From: Cohnella sp. CFH 77786
GTDB lineage: Bacteria > Bacillota > Bacilli > Paenibacillales > Paenibacillaceae
DNA length: 64,000 bases
Direction of reading: 5' to 3'
Assembly (NCBI RefSeq): GCF_019400745.1
Contig: NZ_WJIB01000009.1
Coordinates: 267,100 to 331,099, forward strand
Part shown: piece after piece, positions 26,503 to 35,188 of the stretch
Position numbering within the stretch: position 1 is the first letter of the stretch
How the letters are laid out: each line of letters begins with the position of its first letter
Notes under the pieces: model-generated
The model's database searches: none
What the model was told of the DNA's origin: nothing
Seen by the model: only the letters and a program-made list of their open reading frames with translations
Made by a program: the position numbers and the translations under genes

Positions 26503-26889
26503 TTAAATCGGGCCGAGCGCCAAGGCGCTCAGCGTTCGCGTGCTGGCGAAAACCGGGATCCCATCGAATTTCGAAGCCTGGAACGTATAAACGTGGAACC
26601 CGGCCGGGACATTGAAGTCGATCGCCTCCAAAGTCACGGTATAAACTTCCTCGAGGCCCTGAATGGAACTGTATAACACCTGGCCGTCCCGCAAGATTTG
26701 GAGAAAGACTCGCTCAAACGCTCCAGCGAGTTCGACCGTCGCCACGACTTCCACGCGGTTCGGGCTTACGGCGGGCAGAAAGATGCCTACATCCGCCAGA
26801 AAAGTCGGGGATGTACCGACTCCGACCGGGTTGGAACCGCTGAGCGTACTGGGCGCACTGGCCCGGAAATCCAGAACGTTCACTGCCAT
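26503..26889 (-). CDS. Small beta-rich protein, paralogue 1 of 3
   Basis: The 128-residue product shares two signatures with the next two genes: a central ILRDGQVLYSSIQG and a C-terminal AIDFNVPAGFHVYTFQA. It is hydrophobic and beta-rich, without signal peptide, cysteines or membrane helix. ATG 26889 follows GGGAGGTGAT by four bases. The composition and the small jelly-roll-like look recall exosporium or spore-surface proteins of the Bacillus cereus group, but I cannot prove homology. The position next to spore-glycan transferases and near gerE fits a spore-surface structural protein and possible glycan acceptor. Confidence 0.72.
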   Translation of the reverse strand: MAVNVLDFRASAPSTLSGSNPVGVGTSPTFLADVGIFLPAVSPNRVEVVATVELAGAFERVFLQILRDGQVLYSSIQGLEEVYTVTLEAIDFNVPAGFHVYTFQASKFDGIPVFASTRTLSALALGPI

Positions 26890-26923
26890 TGGAATCACCT
26901 CCCGAACATTCTCATCATTCACT

Positions 26924-27331
26924 TTAAGAAGGATTGGTTTGAATAGCCAGTCCGTCGAATTCCCGCGGGCTCAACGTCGTCGTCCCCGCATCGCTCGTCG
27001 CCTGTAGCGAATAAACGTGGAAACCGACCGGCACGTTGAAGTCCAGAGCCTGGAGAACCGTATTATAGTTGCTTTCCGCGCCCGCACCGTCTTGAACGCC
27101 TTGAATCGAGGAGTAAATCGGAAACCCATCCCGCAGAACGCGTAATGTGACATTTCCGATGTCCCCTGTTTGCGTAATGCCTACGTTTGCAATCAAGCGT
27201 ACGATGTTGGGGGTAAGGAATACGTCGAGACCCAGAGTCGCGATAGTGGTGAAGCCGGCTCCGACGACGATCGGATTTCCTCCCTTGACGCTGCTCGGAA
27301 CACTGACGTTATAGCTGATCACCTGTGCCAT
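26924..27331 (-). CDS. Small beta-rich protein, paralogue 2 of 3
   Basis: The 135-residue product repeats the family pattern: QVISYNVSVPSS at the N-terminus, VLRDGFPIYSSIQGVQDG in the middle, and ALDFNVPVGFHVYSLQA near the C-terminus. ATG 27331 lies eight bases after GGAGG; ATG 27337 is too close to the ribosome site. The gap to the first paralogue is 34 bases, so the three are co-transcribed. It has an extra segment with Gly-Ala-Glu between the two signatures that the others lack, so the copies have diverged and are not recent duplicates. Function as for paralogue 1. Confidence 0.72.
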   Translation of the reverse strand: MAQVISYNVSVPSSVKGGNPIVVGAGFTTIATLGLDVFLTPNIVRLIANVGITQTGDIGNVTLRVLRDGFPIYSSIQGVQDGAGAESNYNTVLQALDFNVPVGFHVYSLQATSDAGTTTLSPREFDGLAIQTNPS

Positions 27332-27371
27332 GCCCATCACCTCCCTTATCCTGATATAAGGTTTCAATCCA

Positions 27372-27782
27372 TTACGGAATGGTAATGGCGGTACCGCTGA
27401 ACTCGATGGGTCCTTGCGTGCTGGCCGAACCGCCGGCGATTTGCGCTTGCAGCGAATAAACGTGAAAACCGGCCGGCACGTCGAAATCGATCGCCAACTC
27501 CGAAACGGTGTAATGAACTTCAAAAGTGTTATTTTCTATCCCTTGAACGGTTGTATAAATCGGAAAGCCGTCCCGCAGGATGCGGATGGTCACTTGAACG
27601 ACGAGACTGCCTTGACTGCTCAAACCTATGGTTCCTTTCAATTCAACCAGGTTCGCGGGGCTTGGCAGGTTGATCCCGAAATCCGCCAGGGTGACGAACC
27701 CCGGTGCGACAGGAATGGCTACGTTCGTTCCTCCAAATATACCGGAAGGCACGGAGGCTTGATAGGCGATAATTTGCGCCAT
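27372..27782 (-). CDS. Small beta-rich protein, paralogue 3 of 3
   Basis: The 136-residue product begins AQIIAYQASVPSGIFGG and carries ILRDGFPIYTTVQGIE and AIDFDVPAGFHVYSLQA, the same two signatures as the other two copies. ATG 27782 follows AGGAGGTGG with eight bases between. It is the promoter-proximal gene of the unit. Upstream, the minus strand reads CATATAAT at about 27807-27814, which resembles the -10 element of sporulation sigma factors E/K, though I see no clear -35. If confirmed it would place these genes in the mother cell. Confidence 0.72.
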   Translation of the reverse strand: MAQIIAYQASVPSGIFGGTNVAIPVAPGFVTLADFGINLPSPANLVELKGTIGLSSQGSLVVQVTIRILRDGFPIYTTVQGIENNTFEVHYTVSELAIDFDVPAGFHVYSLQAQIAGGSASTQGPIEFSGTAITIP

Positions 27783-27884
27783 AGAAACCACCTCCTTTCT
27801 TGATAGCATTATATGAAGTTGACAGGGTAAGGCTTGGACAATCCGACAACAACACTCGACTTAAAGCCGCATCCCTTCGCAAAG

Positions 27885-27917
27885 CGAAAATCCCCTCCGC
27901 TTTCCGCGTGAGGGGAT
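27885..27917 (-). terminator. Terminator after fabH paralogue
   Basis: On the minus strand ATCCCCTC (27917-27910) pairs with GAGGGGAT (27897-27890), followed by TTTTC. It isolates the stand-alone fabH from the downstream small-paralogue operon. Confidence 0.75.
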
Positions 27918-27943
27918 CGTATCTTTTGCTTTCCGCGCGCTCT

Positions 27944-28948
27944 TTACCGTTGTTGGGCAGTCCAGCGCAGGACGAGACCGGATTGCGTAAGCCCGGATCC
28001 GAAACCGAAGAGGGCGACGAGATGGCCGGGCTTCAGCTTGCCGTCCCGCACGCCCGCGTCAAGCGCGAGGGGGATGGAGGCGGCCGACGTATTGCCGTTA
28101 TCCACGACGCTTTGCAGAGCCTTCTCCGAAGGGAGCTCCAGCCGTTCGCAGATCGCCTCGATCATGCGCAGATTCGCGCTGTGCGGCACGAACCAATCGA
28201 GGTCCTGCACGCCGCATCCCGCGCTGGCGGTTAGCTCGCTCACCGCGTCCGGAATGGAAGAAACCGCCCATTTGTACACTTCGCGTCCGTTCTGGACGAG
28301 TTTTCCTTCCTTGGGCAATACCTGGCCCTCCCACAGCTTGGACAGCCCGGTGATGTACACCTGGTTTCCGCCGGTCCCTTCCGTAGCCGCGTAAGCGGAG
28401 AGAAAAGCGCCTTCCCCGACTTGTTCGACGAGCACGGCTCCGGCTCCGTCGCCGAATAGCACGCACGTCGTACGGTCCGTATAATCCGTGATTTTGGTGA
28501 GCGTCTCCGCTCCGATCACGAGAATTTTACGGTAAGCGCCGGTAAGAATAAGACCGTTCGCCATCTGGAGTCCCGTCACGAAACCGGCGCAGGCGGCGTT
28601 GATGTCCACGGCCAAGGCCCGGGCCATTCCGAACGCCCTCTGCACCTGCGAAGCGACGGATGGAAACGGCATATCCGGCGTCGTCGTCGCGACGATGATG
28701 CCGTCCACGTCATCCGCCTGCACCGAATATCGCTGCATAAGGTCGCGGACTGCCGCAATGGCCAGATGGCTGGAAAATTCGTCATCGGCCGCCCGATGCC
28801 TTGTCACGATGCCGGTCCGGCGCACGATCCATTCGTGATTCGTGTCGACGAGCCGCTCCAGTTCGTCGTTCGTGATCGTTCCTTCGGGCACGTGGCTGCC
28901 GATGGCGGTGATCGCCGCTCGGGATTGTAAAGCGGGAGAGGCATTCAT
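27944..28948 (-). CDS. fabH: 3-oxoacyl-ACP synthase III (FabH)
   Basis: FabH starts fatty-acid synthesis by condensing acyl-CoA with malonyl-ACP. The triad is complete: Cys120 in NAACAGF, His256 in VPHSANLRMI and Asn286 in DNGNTSAA; RRTGI at 43-47 is the CoA-binding mark. Length 334 is normal. ATG 28948 follows GCGAGGAAA. No fabF, fabD or acpP is adjacent, so it is a stand-alone gene, probably an extra copy. A FapR-like operator and a promoter lie directly upstream, which fits control by malonyl-CoA. Choice of branched or straight primer cannot be read from sequence. Confidence 0.92.
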   Translation of the reverse strand: MNASPALQSRAAITAIGSHVPEGTITNDELERLVDTNHEWIVRRTGIVTRHRAADDEFSSHLAIAAVRDLMQRYSVQADDVDGIIVATTTPDMPFPSVASQVQRAFGMARALAVDINAACAGFVTGLQMANGLILTGAYRKILVIGAETLTKITDYTDRTTCVLFGDGAGAVLVEQVGEGAFLSAYAATEGTGGNQVYITGLSKLWEGQVLPKEGKLVQNGREVYKWAVSSIPDAVSELTASAGCGVQDLDWFVPHSANLRMIEAICERLELPSEKALQSVVDNGNTSAASIPLALDAGVRDGKLKPGHLVALFGFGSGLTQSGLVLRWTAQQR

Positions 28949-28981
28949 CGTATTTCCTCGCTTTCGGATTTAGGATTAGGT

Positions 28982-29000
28982 ATTAGTACCAGGTTCTATA
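28982..29000 (-). promoter_or_regulatory. Candidate FapR operator
   Basis: The plus strand reads ATTAGTACCAGGTTCTATA, an imperfect palindrome close to the box bound by FapR, the malonyl-CoA-responsive repressor of fatty-acid genes in Bacillales. It overlaps the predicted -10 and start region of the fabH promoter, where a repressor would act. Confidence 0.6.
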
Positions 29001-29022
29001 TTCATTTTCCATCGTACTACAA
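28995..29022 (-). promoter_or_regulatory. Promoter of fabH
   Basis: On the minus strand TTGTAG (29022-29017) is followed after 16 bases by TATAGA (29000-28995). The spacing fits sigma-A, and the FapR-like box overlaps the -10. Confidence 0.5.
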
Positions 29023-29111
29023 CCATTCCCAATCCGCAAGCGGTATAGCCGTTCGCGGCCGGGAACAGGATAAGGATTGGTGGCAGCCGTCTACTTACGA
29101 GGAGGGATTCG

Positions 29112-29882
29112 ATGCGGAAAAGCTTCGTCGCTTCAATGGTACTGCTTTCGGCAGCGCTCGCGGTCGCGGGTTGCGTGAACGACAAGACGGGGGATGTCGG
29201 CCAGAAAAATCTTCGTCCGAATCATACGAACGATTACGTCAACCACAGACTCTCCATCAACGGGACGCATTCGTACGGAAGCAGGACCTACCCGACCCGA
29301 TTCGCCAGCGACCAAGCGAACGAGCAGAACCGGCGGATGGGCGGCAACCGGCTGAACAACAATATCGTAGGCGTCCACGACAACTACCATCTGCGGACGA
29401 ACGACCGGATCGCTCGGGAGCTGGCGGCGATGCCGGAAGTGGACGCCGCTTACGTCTTGCTGACCGACCATAACGCGTACGTCGGCATAACGGAGAAACG
29501 AGCCGGAGGGATCGCTCCTCAATCGGCAGATGCAGGCGGCAGGTTGAAGGACAAGATCGCCGACCGGGTCAAAGCGATGGCGCCCGCGGTCCAGAACGTG
29601 TACGTGACGGCGAACCCCGAATTCGTCGGACGGGTGCGCTACTACAACCAAGCCGCCGGTGCCGGGCATCCCGTGCAGGAGTATTTGACCGAGTTCAACG
29701 CTCTCGTCACGCGGATCTTTCCGGCGACCGCCGCCTCCGGCACGACCGGCAACGGAACGGACCTTAGCGCGGATACGGGCATGGATACGGGTACCGGTCG
29801 CTCCCCCTCTGCCCTGAACAGATTCGGCACTTATGGCACGCATCGTGCTTACGGCCCCCTCGGCACGACCGGGTTCCGCTGA
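29112..29882 (+). CDS. YhcN/YlaJ-family sporulation lipoprotein
   Basis: A type II signal peptide ends in the lipobox LAVAGC, with lipidated Cys21. The domain core (RIARELAAMPEVDAAYVLLTD, NAYVGIT, DKIADRVKAMAPAVQNVYVTANPEFV) is that of YhcN/YlaJ lipoproteins, known in the spore inner membrane or spore envelope of Bacillus. The tail is Gly/Thr-rich and low-complexity. ATG 29112 follows GAGGAGGG. It is followed by its own terminator and then by gerE, strengthening the sporulation theme of this half of the window. Confidence 0.88.
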   Translation: MRKSFVASMVLLSAALAVAGCVNDKTGDVGQKNLRPNHTNDYVNHRLSINGTHSYGSRTYPTRFASDQANEQNRRMGGNRLNNNIVGVHDNYHLRTNDRIARELAAMPEVDAAYVLLTDHNAYVGITEKRAGGIAPQSADAGGRLKDKIADRVKAMAPAVQNVYVTANPEFVGRVRYYNQAAGAGHPVQEYLTEFNALVTRIFPATAASGTTGNGTDLSADTGMDTGTGRSPSALNRFGTYGTHRAYGPLGTTGFR

Positions 29883-29903
29883 TTCCGCGGATCCGGCGTT
29901 TCG

Positions 29904-29954
29904 AAGCCCCCTCGAACGAGCCGCTTCGCGGTCCGGCCTTGGGGGTTTTCTTTT
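29904..29954 (+). terminator. Terminator after the spore lipoprotein
   Basis: AAGCCCCC at 29904-29911 pairs with GGGGGTTTT beginning at 29941, with a GC-rich inner arm and a T-rich tail (TTTTCTTTT). Confidence 0.65.
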
Positions 29955-30014
29955 ATCGCGCGGAATAGACCACGCAATCGTTTTTAGCCCCGCCCATTTA
30001 TGACTCCGCACCGC

Positions 30015-30042
30015 ACCACTCCAAAAACCCTTTCATAAGATA
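30015..30042 (+). promoter_or_regulatory. Sigma-K-like promoter of gerE
   Basis: CATAAGATA at 30034-30042 matches the sigma-K -10 consensus CATAnnnTA exactly, and an AC at 30015-30016 lies 17 bases upstream as the minimal -35. gerE is transcribed by sigma-K in Bacillus subtilis, so the placement agrees with known biology. Confidence 0.65.
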
Positions 30043-30104
30043 AAGTTGACTGTATCCCTATCCCTTGTATTGATTCCAGCCCGGGCAAGGAGGGGTGACA
30101 CACG

Positions 30105-30329
30105 TTGAAAGGCAGCGACCACAAGAGCAAATTCCTTCTCACGAATCGGGAACGCGAAGTGTTCGAACTGCTTGTGCAGGACAAAACGACTCGCGACATT
30201 GCCCAGCAATTGTTCATCAGCGAGAAAACGGTCCGCAACCACATTTCGAATGTGATGCAAAAGCTGAATGTCAAAGGTCGTTCTCAAGCGGTAGTCGAGC
30301 TGATCAAACTCGGAGAGTTGAAGATCTAA
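30105..30329 (+). CDS. gerE: Spore-coat transcription regulator GerE
   Basis: GerE is the last mother-cell regulator of sporulation and controls coat genes. The 74-residue product is a single LuxR-type helix-turn-helix: LTNREREVFELLVQDKTT, then ISEKTVRNHISNVMQKLNV and GRSQAVVELIKLGEL, almost identical to the Bacillus protein along its whole length. TTG 30105 follows AAGGAGGG by 10 bases. A sigma-K-like promoter lies about 65 bases upstream. Its presence so close to the CgeB-like and paralogous small genes suggests it may regulate them. Confidence 0.96.
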   Translation: MKGSDHKSKFLLTNREREVFELLVQDKTTRDIAQQLFISEKTVRNHISNVMQKLNVKGRSQAVVELIKLGELKI

Positions 30330-30375
30330 GCCCATGCTTGTCGATGCGGAATCGACTCAGGCCTTCTTTTTCGTT

Positions 30376-30408
30376 GCCTTTCCGGAGGGGCGAGGGGGAA
30401 GGTTTTTT
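30376..30408 (+). terminator. Terminator after gerE
   Basis: CCTTTCC near 30378 pairs imperfectly with GGGGAAGG ending at 30402, followed by six T. Confidence 0.55.
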
Positions 30409-30486
30409 GAGTTTTCGTCCATGAGCAACCAAACCCGTTAACACAGCGTCAAAATAGGAGTATGCTTCATGCAGGGGGGAGAGAGA

Positions 30487-30936
30487 ATGAAGGTTTACAT
30501 AAGACTGCTCGCGCTCATCGTGTGCGGTATTCTGCTGGGCATGTCCGTCCAAGCGGCCGCATCGGGCGGCATTACCGTGCGGTTCCAGGGACAGCCGATC
30601 GAGTTCGGGAAGAAGAAGCCGAAAATCATCGACGGGGAAGTGTACGTTCCCGCCGTTCCCGCGGCCGAAGCCATCTTGGGGCTCAAGCCGGCGTGGGACA
30701 AGAAAAACGCCGACTTGCTCGTCCTCGCCCCCGGTTATGAGATCGATTTCCAACAGAGCAAATTGATCTTGAGAACGGGCCGGGAGACGATCGAACCGCC
30801 GGTGCGCAAAGACAAGAAAACGGCGTGGGTGCCCCTGAAATGGCTCGTATCCCAAACGACCTACGGATATAAATGGGACGCCAGAAACAAAATCGCGACG
30901 ATAGACAGACCGAAACGGGAGGCCGTTTCTTCTTGA
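30487..30936 (+). CDS. Exported stalk-domain (copper amine oxidase N-terminal-like) protein
   Basis: The 149-residue protein has a signal peptide (MKVYIRLLALIVCGILLGM, cleavage near VQAAAS) followed by two stalk-type repeats: VYVPAVPAAEAILGLKPAWD and AWVPLKWLVSQTTYGYKWD with KIATI. This module is common in secreted Paenibacillaceae proteins and is thought to bind wall polymers. ATG 30487 follows GGGGGGA; the in-frame ATG 30469 lacks a ribosome site. It is transcribed toward the AraC gene. No enzyme domain is attached. Confidence 0.78.
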   Translation: MKVYIRLLALIVCGILLGMSVQAAASGGITVRFQGQPIEFGKKKPKIIDGEVYVPAVPAAEAILGLKPAWDKKNADLLVLAPGYEIDFQQSKLILRTGRETIEPPVRKDKKTAWVPLKWLVSQTTYGYKWDARNKIATIDRPKREAVSS

Positions 30937-30960
30937 AACCGGCTTGCGTAAGGGGGGCTC

Positions 30961-33279
30961 CTATCTGTACGTATGCCGGTAATCGGAAGGGGTCATCCCG
31001 CTGTATTTTTTGAAAATGCGAAGGAAGCTGGTCAAGTTCGGATAGCCGACCTTTTCGGAAATTTCGTGGACGTTCAGCTCCGATTCCACGAGCAGCGTCT
31101 GGGCGGCATTCATGCGGACGGCGATGAGGTAATCGACGAAATTGGCCGAAGTATGGTCTTTGAATATCTTGCTCAGATAGCCGGGGCTGATCTGAAACCG
31201 ATCCGACAGGGAGCTTAGCGAAATGTCGCTCTGCCCGTAGTTTTCGTGAATAAAGTCTATGATTCGCCGGATGGAGCTTTCCGTCCGGCTTCTGGCGTTC
31301 CGCTTATCGTTCAGCGCCTGGATGATATCCAGCAGGATCGGGCGCAAAAAGGCCTTCATCTCCCCGATCGTCTCGCAGCCGTTCAAGCCCCGTTCCATCT
31401 CGGGATGCCCGTTTCGGGCACGCAGGATCACGCTCGGATCTCCGGCGGTCCGAATCGCTTTATAAATGATCTGCATCGATAAACCGACGAGCGTTTTCCG
31501 GGAGAAGTCATTGCGGACCGCGCTTTCGAACGCAAGATCCAGCAGTTCGTCCGCCCGTTCGGCGTTCAATTGCTTGACCGCCGCCGCCACATCGTCGATC
31601 CGCTCCAGCAGCTCCATCAAGCTTTCGGACTGCAGCTCGGCAATCTCTTCCTCCGTAATGACGGTGTTGCGGCCCGACACCATCTTATAATTGATCCGCT
31701 CCTGGGACTCCTGGTACGACAATTTGATCTCTTTGAAATCGTCCCGATGGGAGCCGATCGCGATGCTGATCGTAAACTTGAAATATCGTTCGATCGCCGT
31801 TCGGATGGAGTGGGCGAGTTCCACGGCGGCCGCAGCGTTGCGCAGGACCTGGCCGGCTTTGAAGCTGAGGATGATCGCGACTTGAAACTCGTTGATTTGG
31901 ACGGAGGAGCCTTTGACGCCGTATTCGCTTCCCCGGATGATTTCTTCCGCGACATTGCCGATCGCATAGAGGTAGAGGCCTATGTTTTCCATCTGCTCCA
32001 GCATCGCCTTGTTGTCGAGTTCGACCGTCATGACGATGTAATGCCGAGAGTGCAAGTCGATCCCAACGAGGTCGAAGTACGCTGCGGCCATATCGTATCT
32101 TGTCCGGTGGCCGGTGAGGATATCGAACAGAATCTGGAACTTCAAGGCAGGCTTGCTTTCCCGAATGTGCTTCTCCGCCTCCGAATATCCGGAAACGATG
32201 TTCCGGACCCGATCCTCCAGCGAATGGAGATCGAATGGGCGCCGAACGGGAAGGCCGTCCTTCGGAGTCGGCGATGGCCGATTGACCAGCTGCTCCACCT
32301 TGCCGACGAAACGCTCCATCGGCTGGAACCATCTCCGGTTCACGAACGCGACGGTCAGCACGAACAGCAAGGCCAGGCAGACCGCGATACCGGCCAGCAC
32401 GTTGCGGATGGCGAGATAGGCGGAGCCGATCTGTTTCTGCGAGACGATGTACACCAGCTTCCAGCCTGTATAGGCGGATGAAACGTAAAACACCCAATCG
32501 TTGGCAGCGCCGCTGGTTTCCCGCACGAAGCCCTGATTCCGTTCGGACAGCAGGAATTCCGCATACTTCTCCCCGGCGATCGATTCGCCGATTTTCGACT
32601 TGTCCTTGTGCGAAACGATCTTCCCCGAGGGATCGACCAAGAATACGTTGTCGCCGCTGCTGAAAGTCAGGTCGCCGAACATCCCGGAAAGCGCGCTTTC
32701 GTTGACGTTCACGGCGATAACGCCCTTCCGGTTGGCAGGCCTCTCCGCAAGGGGATAATACCGGATCAAGCTGACGGTATGCGGAAGAGCCGCGGAAGCG
32801 CCGGATGACGGGGTGCTCGTCCAGAAATAATAGGGTTTCCTGCCGAGGCAATCGGGGATCCAATCGTATTTCGGCATATCCTTGAGCGGGCCGTAAGCGT
32901 TATCGGTCAGCAGACGTCCGTTCATCTTGGAATAAACCAAGATCGAATCGAGGGTGTCGTTCGAATGCAAGGCGTTGCCCAATTGCGTCTGAATGGCCGT
33001 CAAATTCATCAAATAGTCCGGCTCGGTCGAGCTTGGCGATTCGAAAAAGGCGCGGAATTGTCCGGATTGCGTATACGCGATGATCGTACGGTCCATGTCT
33101 TGAAGCGTGCCGTCGATTCGCTTGTTGATTTGGTCCAGCATGTTCAGGTTGGATCGAACGACTTCATCTTCCAGGCGGTGCTTCCATCCGATATAGGAAA
33201 TTACGACGATCGAGACGATCGCGGCGACGAACAGTGAAGCGTAGATGAGAAGAATCCGATTCGACATGTTCCGTTTCAT
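30961..33279 (-). CDS. Membrane-bound sensory AraC-family regulator
   Basis: The 772-residue protein has a first transmembrane segment (ILLIYASLFVAAIVSIVVI), an extracellular Cache-like domain to about residue 285, a second membrane segment (VLAGIAVCLALLFVLTVAF), a cytoplasmic linker domain, and two AraC helix-turn-helix units at the C-terminus (DISLSSLSDRFQISPGYLSKIF, then EISEKVGYPNLTSFLRIFKKYSGMTPSDYR). Such proteins sense extracellular signals and switch on adjacent sugar importers in Paenibacillus. It is divergent from the binding-protein gene 269 bases away. The ligand is unknown. Confidence 0.88.
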   Translation of the reverse strand: MKRNMSNRILLIYASLFVAAIVSIVVISYIGWKHRLEDEVVRSNLNMLDQINKRIDGTLQDMDRTIIAYTQSGQFRAFFESPSSTEPDYLMNLTAIQTQLGNALHSNDTLDSILVYSKMNGRLLTDNAYGPLKDMPKYDWIPDCLGRKPYYFWTSTPSSGASAALPHTVSLIRYYPLAERPANRKGVIAVNVNESALSGMFGDLTFSSGDNVFLVDPSGKIVSHKDKSKIGESIAGEKYAEFLLSERNQGFVRETSGAANDWVFYVSSAYTGWKLVYIVSQKQIGSAYLAIRNVLAGIAVCLALLFVLTVAFVNRRWFQPMERFVGKVEQLVNRPSPTPKDGLPVRRPFDLHSLEDRVRNIVSGYSEAEKHIRESKPALKFQILFDILTGHRTRYDMAAAYFDLVGIDLHSRHYIVMTVELDNKAMLEQMENIGLYLYAIGNVAEEIIRGSEYGVKGSSVQINEFQVAIILSFKAGQVLRNAAAAVELAHSIRTAIERYFKFTISIAIGSHRDDFKEIKLSYQESQERINYKMVSGRNTVITEEEIAELQSESLMELLERIDDVAAAVKQLNAERADELLDLAFESAVRNDFSRKTLVGLSMQIIYKAIRTAGDPSVILRARNGHPEMERGLNGCETIGEMKAFLRPILLDIIQALNDKRNARSRTESSIRRIIDFIHENYGQSDISLSSLSDRFQISPGYLSKIFKDHTSANFVDYLIAVRMNAAQTLLVESELNVHEISEKVGYPNLTSFLRIFKKYSGMTPSDYRHTYR

Positions 33280-33548
33280 TCGGCACGCCCCCGAAACCTT
33301 ATTATTTATTCGTCAAGGCCGAACGTACTTCTTATACGTACTAGCTTAGCGAAGCCTGATGAAAGGGCAAGTGTCTTTTTAAGAGACGACTTTCTTTTTT
33401 TCATCTAACCCCGGATGATCAAGAAAGGATAGCTCATCTTGCCAAAGGTCACTTTCGGGCGCTGGCGGCCAAGTTCTATATTCAAGACACGGGAACCGAT
33501 CAAATTCCCGAATCGATGGCAGAACATTCAACGGGAGGTCAACAATCA

Positions 33549-35156
33549 ATGGGAAAAAGTTTGCGGAGAAACGCGATTCTGGCGGTCCTGCTTGGAACTG
33601 CGCTCCTCGCGGGCGCTTGTTCGAACGGAAAGGTCACGTCCGGCGACAATGCACCGCAGGGCGCTGCAAGCGGAAACGGCACGGAGCAGGCCGCACCGCC
33701 CCAAGAGGAGAGAGGAAGCATCTCGGCGTCCATTTACGACCGGGGAAGAGTGCCGGCGGAGGAAGGCAGCTATGCGGATAACCGCTGGACCCGGTGGATG
33801 AACGAGCAGTCCGGGGTAGACGTCAAATGGACGCCGATTCCGCGCGCCCAGGAGTTCGACAAATACAATATGCTGATCGCTTCTGGACAGGCGCCGGATT
33901 TGATCACCTCCTACGACCGCAACATGCTGTCCCGCTTCGTCAGCCAAGGGGTCGCGCAGCCCGTCGACGAGTATATCGAAAAATACAGCACAAGCTACAA
34001 GAAATATTTGGAAGAGCATCCGGAGTTGAAGCCGTACCTCACGTTCGACGGCAAAATGTACGCGGTGGCCAGCATGCGCAACACGAGAGCCCAGACGATG
34101 ATTTGGATCCGGCAGGACTGGCTGGATAAGCTGAATCTGAAAATGCCGGCAACCGTGGACGAGCTTCTCGATGTCGCCCGGGCCTTCCGCGATCGGGATC
34201 CCGACGGCAACGGGGAGAAGGACACGATTCCGATTGCGATGACATTGGCCTATGACCGAATCGTCGACGACTGGTTCCAAGCCAGAAGCGCGGAATGGAT
34301 GATTGAGGACGGCAAGGCGACCCAGAGCTTCTTCACCGAGCGGTACAAGGATTCCTTGGCATTCCAGAAGCTGGCCTATGACGAAGGGCTGGTAGACAAG
34401 GAATACGTGACGGACAGAAAAACGTGGGCGCGCCAAAAGCAGCTTTGGTTGACCGGCAAATCCGGCATTCTGTTCGGCTTTGCCAACACGACGAACGAAG
34501 GGCCTAACGCGGAATTCTTCAAAAGCCAGCCGAACGCCGTCGTGAAGCCCGTACCGCCGATTGCGACCAAGTACGGAACGAACGGATACCAGAAAGAGGC
34601 GCCGAACTTCCTTCTGACCCTCTTCAACAAGGACATGAAAGACCCCAAGGCGGCCATGAAATTCATCGATTGGATGCTGGACAGCGGTTGGAAACCGTTG
34701 ACCTATGGGGAAGAGGGCATCCACTACGAGTTGAAAAACGGCATTCCCGTCACCAAGAATCCGGAGAAGTTCGCCAAAGAGGTCAGTTACGCGATCGAAT
34801 ACCGGCTCGTTCACCAGGAGCAGCTCTCGGCAGAATCGCTGGCGGCGCAAGCGGGCGACGATCCGAATCAGCAGAAGGCCATGCAGTTGTTTGGCGAGGC
34901 GCTCGCCATCGTCGCTCAAACGGCGTACCGCCAAGATTTCCCGTATCCGCCCAGCGTTCCGGAGTATACCGATATCGCCAGCCAGTTCAAGGCGAAATGG
35001 GAGGAGATCGCGACCAGAACGACGATTGGCGGCAAGAGCTACACGCCCGACCGCGCGGTGGCGGATATCCGCAAGGAATGGGATGCGCTCGGCGGCAAAA
35101 ACATCGAAGCGAAAGTCCAGCAATGGTACGAGCAGAACAAAGAGAGCTTTAAGTAA
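33549..35156 (+). CDS. Extracellular solute-binding lipoprotein of a carbohydrate ABC importer
   Basis: The signal peptide ends in the lipobox LLAGAC, so the protein is anchored outside the membrane. The mature part has the large LipO/YtcQ-like binding-protein form common in Paenibacillus (ADNRWTRWMNEQSGVDVKW, APDLITSYD, LPATVDEL-type segments, DRDPDGNGEKDTIP). It has 535 residues. ATG 33549 follows GGAGGT by nine bases; the frame begins earlier without support. The downstream genes give its job: capturing an oligosaccharide, perhaps a uronate-containing fragment. Confidence 0.88.
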   Translation: MGKSLRRNAILAVLLGTALLAGACSNGKVTSGDNAPQGAASGNGTEQAAPPQEERGSISASIYDRGRVPAEEGSYADNRWTRWMNEQSGVDVKWTPIPRAQEFDKYNMLIASGQAPDLITSYDRNMLSRFVSQGVAQPVDEYIEKYSTSYKKYLEEHPELKPYLTFDGKMYAVASMRNTRAQTMIWIRQDWLDKLNLKMPATVDELLDVARAFRDRDPDGNGEKDTIPIAMTLAYDRIVDDWFQARSAEWMIEDGKATQSFFTERYKDSLAFQKLAYDEGLVDKEYVTDRKTWARQKQLWLTGKSGILFGFANTTNEGPNAEFFKSQPNAVVKPVPPIATKYGTNGYQKEAPNFLLTLFNKDMKDPKAAMKFIDWMLDSGWKPLTYGEEGIHYELKNGIPVTKNPEKFAKEVSYAIEYRLVHQEQLSAESLAAQAGDDPNQQKAMQLFGEALAIVAQTAYRQDFPYPPSVPEYTDIASQFKAKWEEIATRTTIGGKSYTPDRAVADIRKEWDALGGKNIEAKVQQWYEQNKESFK

Positions 35157-35188
35157 CCAACCCGCTTCCAGGAAAAGAGGAGTAAGAA

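Noticed and set aside
33546..35123. 525-codon antisense frame over the binding-protein gene
   Set aside because: Mirror frame of a clear lipoprotein gene; composition is unnatural.
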